Shown here in pieces: positions 44,101-57,400 of a stretch of DNA of 64,000 nucleotides. Origin of the DNA: Theristus sp. LFF4_11 (lineage: Eukaryota; Nematoda; Chromadorea; Monhysterida; Xyalidae); the NCBI GenBank assembly GCA_030248135.1, contig JASANC010001068.1:1-64000 (forward strand). Direction: 5' to 3'. Numbering within the stretch: position 1 is the first letter of the stretch; the number at the start of each line of letters is the position of its first letter. The notes under the pieces are model-generated. The model had not been told where the DNA came from. It was given only the letters and a program-made list of their open reading frames with translations, and searched no databases. A program made the translations under genes and the position numbers.

Positions 44101-47100
44101 GGTCAGGTTTTTTGATTCTCTCAATTTTCGATGATTTCAAGGAATTGTTTTTAAGAAATTTTGCGCCCAGATTCAAAATTTTTCTGCGCCTCCGGCGCAG
44201 GACGTGTACACTTTATGATTTGTTTGACAATGGCGATCACGAATTCATCGTTCGTTTTTTTAGATTGTTCAGTGTTTTGCTGATAACGGTTCGATTCAAT
44301 ATAAGAATATTTTTGTTGTTTTGACCGAATCAACGATCATTTGGTTTATCTAGCTTCTACGTAAGCTTTTTGTTCGCACGTTTCTAAACAGCTGCGTTTT
44401 TAATACGTGAATAAATGTCATAGAAAGCAAAATACTTTGGATGACATCCAAAAATCGCAAGGTAAAATGCGTTCTCAGGGCCTAATTTTTGAAAATTTGA
44501 AAAGACGTTACAATTTACCGGTTTTTTTGAAATTGAGAGTCAATGCCACTTTCCGAACGAAACACAGAATAAACTTCAAATATATAAATGTATTTGTATT
44601 TGAAATCGCGCTGTGCATGTAGAATGTGACACTAAATTTGCGAGAAAATGTGGTGGGGGTGGGGTCGACGTCGCGCAACCAGCCGAGCCGGTACCAGCAA
44701 GAATTGTCCGGCGTGCACACCTCTGCTAGAGACTGACAGTTTCGCGATACATGCACCAAGCATTGTTTGAATGATCGCATCAGGCGCTGGTGGGCGTGTG
44801 CTTCTCGGTTGGCTTTTTGTTCGGCCCGCTGATCGGCGCTCATTTTTCGCGGGCCGCCCGTGACGCAGCTGCTGCAGCCGCCAATGCCTCTGACGTCCAC
44901 TCACCCAATTCAGCGTACTATTTTGCGACGCCCGCTTTGTTCGCTTGTTGCCTCAGTCTTGCCGAACTGTTGCTGATTGTATTCGCGTTGCCAGAAACAC
45001 TCGCACGACATAAACGGGTCAGTCGGGAGTCCCGAGGGACACTTTTTGGTTAGTTTTATTGTCGATTAGGCAGCTTGCTGTTAAAGGATGATACGTAATG
45101 GCCGAAGCTTTTTTCAAGGTGCAAGTAGAGCGCGAAATGTGAATTTAAATGCCCAATTGTGTGTCAAATTTGACGTGTTTCTTTAAATATTTGATTCTTC
45201 GTGCTATTCTGTTTATTCTTTCTCCTTTGCACACGTGATTGGGAATTATCTTGACATTCTTAAGAAAGACAACCTCTAGTCAGCGACTGGTCCCAGGGAG
45301 GACTGCCTTATTTATTCGGCCATACTGGGTTAGGTAAGACTTAAGAGTCTGTCTCAAGCTGTGTATCGTCAACTAAAGTTCAGAATTCAGAGCTCCCTGT
45401 AGCTTAGCTAACATCAGATCAAATAATCATCCGTATTTACATCAAAATTTGTCAAAGTCTGGTTTTCCGCAATTTTTTGTGTTTCAGAAAACAAAACTTT
45501 CGGACATCACAGAGCAAGTTGTTCACTACGTTCACCCGTCACACCTGTTCTCATACACCGCTGTAAAACGGAGTCTTTCATTGACAAGTTAGCTGGTTTT
45601 TTGTTCATTCGTATTTTGTCTTCAAATTCAATTGGACCATTTTGGGTATTTTATGTTCTATCTGTCCATGTTTCGATGTGTGAACGTTCTGTATTTTCGC
45701 CTTTGAACAAATCGGCATCCGTTTCATTTCGCGTTCACTTTCAGATCTACATGCCGCGCAGCGTTACGGCCAGGTGTATTTTCTGTTTCTGTTCCTCTAT
45801 TCTGGTCTCGAGTTTACGCTCTGCTTCTTCACGCATGCGCGATTTCACTACGATAGGTACTTGTTTGGATCGCGACGGGGTGCATTTACGGGTTTTTCAT
45901 TTTTTCGGTCATTATGAAAACCGCTGCTAAAATGAAAAACGTTTCCATTCACTTTCAGCATCCAACAGGGCAAGATGTACTTCTACGCAGGCATCATAAT
46001 GATCATTGTGCAAGGTGTGTGTGTTAATAACGTTGTTGCAAAGCAGTGCCATTCAGTGCGTCTGTTTCTCGTGTGCATTGTTGTCGATCGCATGCAGGTG
46101 GCTACGTACGTCGTCTGGGTGTTGAGCGTCAGTTGAGCGCAGCACTCTGTGGCATGGCCTGTATCGTGCCAGCCTACATTCTCATCGGCTTCGCACATCA
46201 GCCAGTCGTGTTCTACGTTGGTCTTACGTTGTACGCTTTTGGTAAGCTGCAGTTTATACGTGCAAAGTGAAAAGTGGGGAAAATATGTGAAGGGGGTATT
46301 TCACATTCACGCCATTGAAGATAGTTACAGTGGATGAATGTAGTCAGCACAGAACAGTTGAAAACAGGTAAAACGAGGTAAACGATGATAACAGATAGCA
46401 ACTGCACCAATCTATTTCAGTGGGCAATCAACCTGCTGCATTCCAGCTTTTGAATCTCGGCTGCTGATGCTGATTGAACTAGTCAGTGATGCCAATTCAA
46501 AACCGAAAAGTCACTGATCGCATTCGATCGTATTTGTCTTCCGTTCAAGCACAAAAGCACTGCAGTTGCGTTCTCTGGAGCATTGCCAGTTGCGAAGCTG
46601 CATAGCACGCGTGCACTGTGTCTGTGCGCAGTTGTCCACCGACATTGTCCCTGTGCATTGTGCGAGGCGCAGCACGTGACGTTTCCCTTGTTGCGTTCAG
46701 CGTCCGCGTGCGTGGTGCCGTGCGTGACGACGCTGGTGGCGAACGTTGCCGGCGACAGCGACCAGGGCGCCGTGCTGGGCGTGCTCCGTTCGCAGGGCGC
46801 TCTCGCACGCGCGCTCGGGCCGGCTGCTGCTGCCGCTCGTATGTGACCTGCTGCTGCTGTTGGTGATGGTGATGGTGATGGTGTTGGGCCAGTTTGAGCG
46901 CGCTGACGTGATGCACTCGTCTATCACCAGCGGACTCAAGCCGAAGCGCATTGTTCAAGTTCACACTTTTTACTTACCTGCTCTGACTTGGGATATTCGC
47001 AAAAGTTTCGAGGAATCGCTCAAATTATTACGGTGGAATAACAAGTTACCGACTGTGCGTATTTTGAATTGCAGTTTATGCAGGAAGTCAGTTCATGCAA

Positions 47101-47306
47101 ACGCAATGAGTGACCGCCGAACCAGAAAACCACGGATGATAGCATTTTTGTGGTGACTGTTCATACGGCGAATCACTCGATCACTTGCAGTGTACTGGTG
47201 CGTTGGTGCGACCGTGTGCTACACGCTCGGTGGCTTGCTGTTGATTGTGCCATTCGCGTGGCTCAGACAGATCGAACGAGCAAACTGCAACGCTGTCGGC
47301 GCTTGA
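41126..47306 (+). CDS. mfsd10: Major facilitator superfamily transporter, MFSD10 type
   Basis: Eleven exons join in phase: 41126-41353, 41587-41683, 43183-43286, 43362-43520, 44784-45017, 45488-45587, 45745-45856, 45959-46014, 46098-46241, 46701-46838, 47191-47306 (495 residues plus stop). It is a 12-TM membrane carrier related to bacterial tetracycline exporters and animal MFSD10 (TETRAN), reported to handle organic anions. Family features in order: LLCDLIAFTCILPLFPSLME (TM1), GSVFSFVQFLSSPAIGALSD then VYGRRP (loop 2-3 motif A), FRVVAGFCKASVSVAVAIAA (TM4), GVCFSVGFLFGPLIGAHFS (TM5), YSGLEFTLCFFTHARF, QQGKMYFYAG, and VPCVTTLVANVAGDSDQG with GVLRSQGALARALGP. Length is slightly above human MFSD10. 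Introns hold repeats, including a hAT transposase relic in intron 2. Confidence 0.9.
42290..42693 (+). pseudogene. Degenerate hAT-like transposase fragment in MFSD10 intron
   Basis: Coding-like segments in different frames read VRKFVVELVENLSNRFED, then YGNADLLYLHQFYSSILPGK and EWKRFKCERIQFPGP, then a final piece ending ALIAEFEL before a stop. The order (FxxxLIxxLxxRF, YG...L..FY, EW..FK) resembles the region before the dimerisation domain of hAT transposases. Frame changes and an in-frame stop (after 42400) make it a relic. Assignment is by pattern only. Confidence 0.4.
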
Positions 47307-49342
47307 GCCGCAAGCACGGCGTTCGGCATGGCGCATCGGGCACGTGGCAGATTGGCGGTATTTTGGGGTTTCTTATGTTTCTTTGATGACATCTTTGTGT
47401 GATTGGTGTAGGAGTAGAAATTATAGCTCAGATTTAGCTAGACTGATTTACAGGATGTTGAAAAACTACCATGGGCAATATGGCTAGCTCTCGTGCTTCT
47501 TTTGAGGATTTGATCTGACTTGGGAAAAGAAAGAATTTTGGGAAACTGCTTCAAGTTTTGATTGTGTTAAAAATTCACTTGAAAATTCAAAACGGTTAAA
47601 GTACAGCGACGGTTTGAAGTCCACGGATCAAAATTGTCCGTTTCAGGCGCAGTATGTTGACGTTCATTGTGGTTTTTCAAGTTTTTTTTTTGTTTTGTTT
47701 GCTTGGAATTTTTAATAAAAGTGACAGATGCAGGTTATCTTTTCTGGTTTTGCTTTTCAGGCTGAATAACTTTTTTTAAAACGTCATTTGGGATTGAAAA
47801 TCGAAACGTACCAAAGAAAAACGAAAAAGTTTTTTGCGACTTCTTTGCCATTTAAAACAATTTTTGCACTTTACAAACCCAAATACAATTGGCTTGAACA
47901 ACTGAGAACAATCGAAAAAAAATCGAATTTTTTGAAAAGTAAATGCTGGAGCAGGGCATGTTTTGCACCAGAAAGTCTAGCTCTGATCAGCTTTTTTAGC
48001 CCAAAAACAAACCATGATTATCTGTTTTATCACCCTTGAAAAAAATGTTGCCGTGTGTCTAATTTTTGGAATTTTCAAACAAATTTTTAACACAGTCAAC
48101 GGCAAACATTTCTTCAGCCGTGTTGCAAATTCATTTTGCCCATTGTTTTTTTGCAACACCCTGTATAGGGATTGATATACTGTGGTAATTGCACGTGGAG
48201 GGGAAGTGCAAGGGCAGCCACTGTATTATCAGCATAAAAACTTGTTTTAAATCTCGCTGCTTGCCTTCATACAGTTTTGATTCATAGTTTTCAGCATGTT
48301 GTGTTAATTTTAAACTTTGTGATTTGATGTGATTCTTTTCCGTGGCGCTATGGTGACGGGTTTCTCATTCTGCTAACTATTTATCGCATATTTTATCTTA
48401 CCTATTTCTTCTTTCGAAATTTGTGTGTTCTTTAACACATCTGTTATTGCAACATTTGGAACTACTTTGGACCAAAGTTTTTGTGTTGTTCTTTTGCCTT
48501 TTTCGTTAAGTGCAGCTGTCGCCAATCACTGTGACTCACAAATTGCTGCGTTTGAAATGCAAGCACAGTTTTTTGCTATTAAGGTGCCAAATTATCACAT
48601 ATCGATTTAGTATCTGATATTTCGCCTGTGATTTTTAAATTTGAATTCAGCTTGTTACATGCTTTCTGACTTTTGGCAATCAGCGTGCTTTTTATCAAAT
48701 GAACTGGCTGCTACAAATTTCTGCTTTTTTTGAAAAATGTGCTAACGAAAATGATAATCATGATAAACGCCCAATCAACGAGTTTACTTTTTTAAGTTAT
48801 GTTTTGTTCGATTTTTTTTACTTCACAACTTAGCATTATCTTATATGTCATAATATCTTGTACATATTGTATTTTCATGTTATACCAAAGTATTTCATTC
48901 ACATGCTGGTTTGTTCTGTGCATTGTATTATCAATTTTTTAGTTTTGCGACTCAGTGCGTTTGCAAACGTATAAAGAGGACGAGTTGCAATCTTTGTGGC
49001 GATTCAAAACAACCTGAATGACCTTTAGGGGACTTGGATCACTGTACCGATTTTGAATTCCAGCATCATGCACGAAACTGTTTACCTATCAATGCGCGCA
49101 CTGAGTCTCGGAACCAAAATAAATGACAATATAGGGTTGTGCTTGTGCCTTTTATATTTTTGCAATAAACTAATCGTACCATCATTGGCTAAACGGGTTT
49201 TGCTGGATCTAAATTAGTTTGATATCGATTCGATCTGATCGATAATAACGATTTGATCGTTACTGTGCTGTCTCAATGTGAAATTCAAGCAAGGACAATC
49301 AAAGAAGGTACTGACTTTGACTTCGTCAGTTTGGTAAAAACT
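47307..49342. other. Intergenic; poly(A) signal and dispersed repeat only
   Basis: AATAAA at 47714-47719 lies 408 nt past the MFSD10 stop. The segment 48945-49190 is a diverged copy of the repeat at 11130-11482. The rest is A+T-rich with no supported ORF. Confidence 0.5.
47714..47719 (+). promoter_or_regulatory. Candidate polyadenylation signal of the MFSD10-like gene
   Basis: First AATAAA downstream of the transporter stop codon on the same strand. Confidence 0.4.
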
Positions 49343-50720
49343 ATGGTAAAACGAAGCAAACGAAAGCGACACACGCTGACTGGCAATCAGAAGAACCGGC
49401 TGAAGAGAAGCCTGAAGCGCAAAAAACTTCCCAAACCACTGCAGTTGGTTTCTTTGTGCTTGTTTTTTTTACTCGTTACATGCTCTATTGCTTGGGGATT
49501 GGGGTTAAAATGAATAACTTTCACCAATACAGGAGTGCGGTTTTGAAGGAAACATGGGACCCATCAAAGACGACCATGGAAAACATGGCAGCCGCTGGCT
49601 TGGTGTACGATTTGAATTCGTTGGTGAGAAACTCCCTGTCTTCACTGTTTTCGTCTGTTTTTTTGCATAACGCGGTGAATTTTTTTGGTGGAGTTTTGAA
49701 TTCCACAGCAGAACGCGACCACCACTAAGCGCTCAAAGAAAAGCGATTGCGCGAACTCAGCAGCGGTTGTTGAACGAATGCACGTGGAGGCGACTGGCTC
49801 TGAGCGAGCGTTCTGCGACCGCCAACTGGCCGAGCCGCAAGTGTTGTTCTGCGTGCGCATGATGCAGCGCTACGGCGACGACTACCAGGTGAGCCTGCCG
49901 GTTGTGGCGAGTTGCGAACGAAAAACACAAAGTTGCGAAGTTCGACTGTTGGTACTGAACTGGTTGAAGAGGCCACTTCCGTGTCTGATATTGGCCAGGC
50001 CGAAATGCAGATAGAACATTACGTCAAATTACATCCAATTTGGTTGATTGGCAGTTTCGATTTCGATCCGCTCAGTGTAGTGGTGGAAACATGACTTGGA
50101 GTCGTCGGCTTCAGTTGTTTCCTCCATGGACGCGCGCTTCATCAGAACCATACCTGTGCGCCGGTGTGGGGTACCAATGTGCACAGCCCTCAAAATCGGT
50201 GTGCAATCCGCAAGAAATTTTAGCGGTGGCATTTTGGCAACACCGGTTTGAGGGCTGTGCACCATTTTGAGGGCTATGCACATTTGCAAGGTAACGGTGC
50301 AATGAAGCAAAGCTCGCAAAACATGGAAGCGCTGTTTGCGGTTTCGCGGTTCGCAAAGTTTGTTTTTGCGGGCTGCACACCGGTTTGGGGGCAGTGCACA
50401 TCGGGACCCCACACCGTCGCACGGTTATGATTGGAACAAATCTCAACATCAGCGTATTGTTCTGCGAACTTGTGTGCGAACCGGTTTCTTTGAAGATCAC
50501 ACACTGTCTGTTGTCAGTTTCTGTGGAATTCGGGGAGTTTTCACAACATTTTTCTCACCATTTCTCAACGGTGTTGTGTGGTTTCTTTTTTCAGGCAATG
50601 TCTCGTGATGCGCACAACCACTACCAGGAAACAGCGGCACAAATTCGCAAGAAAATCCAGCATTTCAAGCGCATTCCACAATACAAAGCATATCTACGAG
50701 CGAAGATGCATGTTGATTAG
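49343..50720 (+). CDS. nop16: NOP16-like nucleolar ribosome-biogenesis factor
   Basis: Four exons in phase: 49343-49443, 49533-49623, 49709-49888, 50595-50720 (165 residues plus stop; human NOP16 is about 178). The N-terminus is very basic (VKRSKRKRHTLTGNQKNRLK), as in the family. Exon 2 carries the conserved ETWDPSKTTMENMAAAGLVYDLN, equivalent to AWD..K....N...MGLA.D.N. Exons 3-4 carry VRMMQRYGDDYQ and AMSRDAHNHYQETAAQIRKKI, the DYKAMARD..NY.QTP.QI..KI signature. NOP16 acts in 60S subunit assembly in the nucleolus. The upstream open stretch from 49253 lacks family similarity, so the ATG at 49343 is preferred. The first donor is ACTGCA|GTTGGT. Confidence 0.92.
50149..50429. mobile_element. 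MITE in NOP16 intron 3
   Basis: Terminal inverted repeats of ~40 bp: CATACCTGTGCGCCGGTGTG at left and CACACCGTCGCACGGTTATG at right, followed inward by GGG-ACC-ATGTGCAC-GCCC. Internal direct repeats GAGGGCTGTGCACC and GAGGGCTATGCACA are present. No ORF. Confidence 0.65.
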
Positions 50721-51473
50721 TTGTGCAAATTCTGTGAACTTATTTTTCTTCTTTTTGATGGTTTTCGGTTGCTGGCATGTTAGCTTGTTGAATTTTTTTG
50801 TGTATTAAAAATGACTCTTCATTGTTTTCGGATTGGAACTTCTGCAATACTGTTGCGTCATGCCGAAACCAAAACAAGATATGACCTATTTTTTTAAACG
50901 TGTCCCACTGGAATGACGTCATGTGCCGCCAAACATGCGCTTGCCGTCAGACTTTCCGTTTAGCTGATTTCTTCCCGTAAACAAATGGTGAATGTCGAAT
51001 CAGTCACATCAAACTGAAATTTTAGTGCCTGTACTTTGACAAACGAGCGCTTTTAAAGCAAATGACGTCATTTTAGTCCGGACACGTTTGAATAAATCCA
51101 CAATACATAGATAAGCGTGAACGTGCAATACAAGCACAGTGAACTGAACTGAACAACAAGCGCGCCAAGTGATGACCGGGTGTTTGTGTGTGAGAAAACA
51201 ATCAGCTGAATCTGATCGGTTGTTCGTTTGTTGGCAAAAGTAGCGCACAGAGCTGCGCATTGCAAATGGGACCAGATGACTTATCAGAACTTCCATGGTT
51301 TGCAACTTCAACGATAACCAAAAGTCAGGTGGTGAACTTTCCCACAAATAATTGCTTCACGATCGCCATGTCAACAGTTTCAAAAATTCAACATTTATAA
51401 GCGGCAAAACTACTGAATTTGTCGTCCAGTGTTGTTTTATTACAACAAACAAACCAACACGTTACTGACGATC

Positions 51474-53789
51474 ATGCGTTCATTTTCGCTGGCCACATTG
51501 GCGCTGTGTGCCATGACAATTCACGGTTGCATTGGGCGGCCACGTGATTACAATGACAAAGTGTTTGCCATCGTTGGCAGTGCACTCAACAATGGACAGT
51601 TGTACTGGCCGCCATCTGGTGGCAGAATTCAGGAGGATAACTTTGGTGGGTGCACTGAGAGCGCTGAGCAGAGAGAGCAAACTGAAGACACCACCAAGAC
51701 CCTGTTCTGTTTGCGTTCTGTTCAGCAGAACTGCTCAGTTGTTTTTTCAGTGACAGAAGAAGCAGCAGCAAGCTAAGCGCCAAAAATCTCGCGTGCAGGC
51801 TTTGACAAGTCGCTGATCTTTCCGGCTGTTGCGTCGTGCGACTGCCGTCTGTACACGAGCGGAGGTCAAACGGCGACCGGCGCGTACACGGGCGACATCC
51901 AGGAATACGTGCTGCCGATCGCGCAGGCCGCCTACTTTGGCAGGCTGCAGACGCCGCGGGCACGACACACCATGGACTGCTACTGGGACAGCTTGTACGG
52001 CGCCCGTGTTCATTTTGGTCTCCATGGAAAAACAAAAATACCGTATTTTTCGGGAATCACACCAAGAAAAATAAAGCATTTTTAGTGTGGTTCGCATTGA
52101 GATGTAAGCAGTTTCATGCTCATAAACGCGGTTGACCACATCGCGGCACGGGTCTAATTGACAAATTATCATCAAAATACAACACACGCACGAGCGAGGC
52201 ATAAACAAGTTTTGGCATTTTCAGGTTTGTGTGTGGTGGCAACACAGACACGTGCGAGCGATGCGACCTGAACACGGGCGTCTGCGTGACGCTCACTGCC
52301 GCCATGCCCGTGCCCCAGTTGTTTGAGGCGCGATCGATCGCACTGAACGGGCGGTTGTACGTGTGTCATTGTGTCAAGAACAATACAAGATCAATACAAT
52401 ACGATGATCACAACCCTGACGAGTATTTTGTCAGTATACAATTTGCCACACTATGCTGCAGGTACGTGTTCGGCGGCACAGGTGAGGTGTCACTGGCGTA
52501 TGACATCGAGCGTAACACGTGGAGTCAGTTGGCACCGTTACAGTCGAACCACGACGTTTATGGTGGACTCGCACTTGTCCCAGGCGGTCAGCTTGACCGA
52601 CCGCAATTGATGCTCTGCGGTGGTCAAGTCAACGGAAACGGACTTTGTCAGGTGAGCCGCATTGGAGCAGCTTGAACGTTTCAGAACATGGAATTCTTTC
52701 ATTCGGTCAGTGACGACCATACCTGTGCAAATGGTGTAGCGTGCTGCAGATGGCTGCTGAGTGCGTTTCAATTGCACTGCAGCCGCACCACCCTGCACCA
52801 TACCCACCGACACACCATTGCAGAGTTGCGAGTTGCTGTTCTCATAGTTGGCATACGGGCACCATTCAGTTATTATCTCTGGGTGCTGAATTAAAAAAAA
52901 CTAAGAAATTTAAGAAATTCGTGGCCTGGGTGGTAGCGCATTAAGACCCGTTTATACCTGACGTATGCACATACGACCCTGCACGGCCCATCACGTCACG
53001 TCACTTTAGGTCCTTTGTTATTGAATACTGCCGTTCATACTGACGTACGGCACGTCACGTCACCTTAGGTCTCGTGTTATTGCATACTACCGTTCACACC
53101 TGACGTGCGTCGAATACTGCATACGTCAGGGATAAACGGGCCCGACTCTTCTCTGTGCGTTCAGGGGATCAAGCGAGCTTCGTTAAGAAAGAAATCACTT
53201 TCAGCTGTACGATGTTTATTCGAACACATGGCGGTCAGCGGAACCAATGGCGCACAATCGCATTGACTTTTCGTTGTTGGTATGTGCGACGCAGCCTGAC
53301 ACACACACAGAAACCATGTTGCTTCTAATTTAGCCACCAAAGGATCTATGTATTGGCGACACATGTTATGAGATATCGTAGTAAGTGTAGTTGCACTTCT
53401 TTTTACACTCACAGCCGTACAACGGCGATTTGTACGCGATCGGTGGCATGTGGGACGGTGAACAGCCAAAGATAACGAAGGTTGTTGAACGGTATGATCA
53501 ACAAAATAAAGCAACCGGTGTTTTTGTAGGTTTCTTTGCTGATGTAATCGCATCTGAAACGCAGCCACAATATTTTCAGTGATTTCATTTTGCGAAACGC
53601 AGCAACTCCAATCAAACAATAGCGTACGACACGGAGACGCACACAATTTCCGTTGCAGACGCAATCCGTTTTTTGGACATTGGACAATCGCTAATCAACT
53701 GCTGGCCGATGGTGCTGCAGATGGCTTTACAGGTGCCGTCGTCAGCATGGAGTGCTGAGGGAGAAGACAGGTGCAGTGGACACGGATGA
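51474..53789 (+). CDS. Predicted secreted kelch-repeat protein
   Basis: Six exons in phase: 51474-51645, 51799-51994, 52225-52353, 52462-52651, 53415-53491, 53603-53789 (316 residues plus stop). The start MRSFSLATLALCAMTIHGCI looks like a cleavable signal peptide. Kelch-type blade motifs follow: FAIVGSALNNGQLYW, CRLYTSGGQTATGAYTGDIQ, FVCGGNTDTCERCDL, YVFGGTGEVSLAYDIERNTW, LMLCGGQVNG and DLYAIGGMWDGEQPKITKVV then ERNSNQTIAYD. Five or six blades fit a beta-propeller. There is no BTB or other intracellular partner domain. Several cysteines suit an extracellular protein. The exact 3' end is uncertain: an alternative donor after ALQ in exon 6 could lead to a further exon before ~54020. Confidence 0.75.
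52944..53143. mobile_element. MITE in kelch gene intron 4
   Basis: Termini GACCCGTTTATACCTGACGT and ACGTCAGGGATAAACGGGCC are inverted. Internal CACGTCACGTCAC blocks repeat in tandem. A related fragment ending CATGCACAAACGGGCC lies at ~55645-55702 in an EXO1 intron. Confidence 0.65.
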
Positions 53790-54105
53790 TGTGATGCGAT
53801 GCTGTGTTCGCCGGAATTCCTAGTCTGAAGACGTGCACTTTGTTACACGTACAAAACAGTGATGTTGCCCAGTCACAAACAAACACACATGACACGCGCG
53901 CAGCTGTGACATCGTATGTGTGCGCTGTGCGAGTGCCTCTGTGTTCATTGGTAAATGTGCAACATTACTATGCATGTTGCACCAGGGTGCATGGTCTGTC
54001 TCCAGACTGGGACTTCTGAAGTTAGTACGTCAGAAGAAAGTAACCATAGTCATAGATCAGAATTAGACACATGTGGGTAAATTTTTACTTGCGAGTGTTC
54101 CATTT

Positions 54106-54111
54106 TTTATT
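54106..54111 (-). promoter_or_regulatory. Candidate polyadenylation signal of the EXO1 gene
   Basis: Minus-strand AATAAA about 330 nt downstream of the EXO1 stop at 54440. Confidence 0.4.
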
Positions 54112-54439
54112 GGAAAAGCACTGCGAAATACGTTTTGGCAGTGTTTAAAAAGAATACCCAAGAATATCACAAAAGAAAACAGCTTGAATTTAACACTCAT
54201 ATGACATTGATGGATCGACAAAATGAAAAAAAAACTGACAACCTGATTGACATCCCAAAATGAAAACAAAGTTTCATCAAATTCAAAATGCATGAACGAC
54301 ATTGCACTGAGAAACCGAGATCGCAAAAAAGCCCGTGCAAAGAAACGATATGTCAATGAAAAATGAACCAAAAAACAGACAATGTAGCATTGATTGAGCA
54401 AAAAACAAGAAAATGAATGACAGTCACCTTCGATGTTTG

Positions 54440-57400
54440 TCATTGACCGGACATTGTTGGTGGGCGGAATGCAAATTGGTGCAGTGAAATCGTCCGTTTG
54501 GCGTTGCCGGGCACAGCGCGCCCCTCTGGCTGATCATCATCAACCGTCAATGCTCGTTTGCGTCCCTTCACCGCAGCCGCCTTCGTGGCACCACCGAGCG
54601 TTTTGTTCGTTCGCAGCAACTCTGATTTCTGCACTTTGCCAGCGATTTCAGCCGCATGCTCCAGACCGACGAACACTTTTGGCGGTATGAACGGACAATT
54701 GCTGCTATTTGAGTTTGTGCCGGAACAGCTGGGTGTTGTGGCACCAGTCGGTGAAGCAGTTGTTGTTGTTGTTGTTGCTGTTGTAGTTGTTGTTGTTGAG
54801 TGTCGTGTCTCGTCAAACGCAGCATGGTTTTGTGATGTTGATTGCTTGTTGTTGCTGGGTGATGCACACGGTGACACGGGATCAACGGTTACCGGTTGGC
54901 TCGTTGACGTTGGCAACTTGAATGGATTACGAACCGCTGGCGAGCAGCTCACTGAAAATTTTGCTTTACGAAGAAAATCTTTTCGTCCAACGCTTTCAGA
55001 ACACGAGACTGAAATAAGAAATCTGAAAGCTCAGTTCTACTGTTTGTCAACCGCTACCAGGAACTCAATTACAAATTGTTAAAACGGCATTCATGAAACA
55101 GTATTTAGAGTATGTTACATAGCTACGCGTCACTAAATACTGCGTCACTAATAGTAGACGACGTACTTCGATTAGCCCACAGTTTTGGCATTCGACCGTT
55201 CACGCTAATTCTTTTGCAAAAAACGATTTCTTTCAAAAAGAACATAACTTTCGACATGTGGTAATGTTTCACTCAGGCTATTAATACAAGTAAGCGCTGG
55301 AATGGGTGGGTGGGGGTACTTGAACTCTCGTCTTAGCCCAAAGAGGAAAATTTAATCTGGGGAAGGGATTACGTTTTGTTTTGTTTTTTTAATGCCCTGC
55401 GAGAAACATCACCGCAAGTGAAAAATGCACTATGGAAAGTGAAAAACTGTGTGTAAACTTGAAACAACACCAACAAAATTTTAAAAAAATGCAAAAAGTT
55501 TTTTTAGATTCTAAGAAAAATGGCCCTGTCAGAGCAGGATTCAAGACAAAGTATGAACTGATTAGTTTAAGCTGAACAAAAGTCTTCAAAGTTTTTGAAT
55601 GCAGTACTGACTGATTACCACGAAAAGTGGAGTAAAATGCACGGGACTAAAAGTGACGTGACGTGCCGTGCCGTATGCGCATACGTCATGCACAAACGGG
55701 CCTTAACAGCAACGCACACACCCGTTCGACCGCTGAAATAAGCACTCGGCACTGCTGGTTGTCCCGTGTCGGTATGCTCTTGTGTGTCAGCACTGGCTGC
55801 AGTGGTGCCATCGTCGTTTTCACAGTGTGTCTTTGTGTTCATTTGAATTCCGTAGATTTTGCGCACATCCACACCCATCCACTGAGCAACGCCACTGCTG
55901 CGACGCGTTGAGCACGGTGGCCCACTGCAAACATGATCCATCCATCTGGCTAATATGTACAACTAGCTGCTTGGTTGGTTTGCTTTGGCGAGAAAAAATG
56001 CTCAAAGGCACACAAATACATTCAGCGTTTTAGCAGCACGCATACGAGAGCAGAGCCGTGCGATCGTCTGGTGCACCATGGAGGGCCAACCTCACACCGC
56101 AATTAGCTGAGTGCAAACGTTTGAGGAACGCGCGTTAGTTTCAGGCTTTGTTGACTCGCACACCCGTAATACACACCTTCGCACGAATCAGATGAACACA
56201 CAACACAGCTTGTATCATTGAAAAAAACGCAACAACAAACCGGCCCAGAGTGCGTTGCACTGTCTTCGATGTGGCCACGTTGAACGCGGACGAACTGCTG
56301 GCGGTGCGTTGCGCTGACTGCTGCAGAACAAGAAAACGCATCAACTAGAATTAGTTTGTGGTGAAAGCAAGCCCAGTTATGCTCGCAAACTCCTTGCTTA
56401 AAAAGAAGGCAATGGAACGAAACTTCTGAAATCAACCTCGCTCGTTGTGTTCTGCTTTGGTGCAGTTGACGTTGATGAAGTTGAGTGTCTGATGTTGGCT
56501 GACGTCAAAATGGTGCGACCTGGTTGAAATCCTTCATGCCAAATGCTGCCAACCGGCGAATTCTGAAACTAATAAAAAACATCCGAAACAAAAAAATACA
56601 AACAGTAGTAAAAGGGCTTTTCAAAAACAAATTCACAAGCTCATTCACGAATGTAACCAAATAAGCAAGTTCGACAACATACACGAAGCACCAGCATCTA
56701 CTAAACTCCTAGTATGAAAACCTAGTATTCGGTTGTAAGTGACATTGCAGTCATAAACAAACACAGACACACACATACTACACCACAGCAGTGCGCGTTT
56801 GTTTGTGGCTTTGCAACATTGCTGTGTTGTGTTGTACCGAGTGCACTGTCTGCAGACCATGACTTTATCAGGTGCCCCAGCACAGACCGCAATGACGTCA
56901 TAGTCGTTGACATCGTGCAACGTGTGCGCACTGCAATTGCCGGCAGCCAACGCCAATTGTTTCGATGGCGACTCCGGCGCCAAACTGCCAGCATACGGCA
57001 CGTCAGCTGACGAACGCACGACGTCGTCGTGGTTGTTGGCGTCAGTGCTGCAGCAACAGCACAAACGTTGCACATAGTCGAACAAAAGACTATTGGCCCA
57101 ATGAGAATTTTTATTGTCGTTGTGGTGGTCGAACATAAAAAGGTTTGGTATATCCTCCTGGCTATTTGTTCAAACGTATCCGAATGGAATTACGTCATTT
57201 GCTTTCAGCTTGGCTGATCCCTTTTTTCTTCACGTATTTTTGCACATGAAAAAACGGTTGTTATTTTCACATGCACAAGCACCAACCAGTTACTTTCAGT
57301 TTGGTTCAGCTAATCAGCTGGTCGGTTGGTTGTGTGAAGAACCCTGGAAATCAAGTGGTGAAATGTTGCGATTTCAAGTTACTTGTACTCGTTCAATGGT

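Noticed and set aside
43521..44783. ORFs in the long MFSD10 intron 4
   Set aside because: They show no homology, lie between well-phased transporter exons, and the sequence is repeat-like (CGTCGCGCAGCGCCT blocks).
49253..49342. Longer NOP16 N-terminus from the upstream open frame
   Set aside because: The extension lacks the basic NOP16 start and the ATG at 49343 begins the conserved Lys/Arg-rich region.
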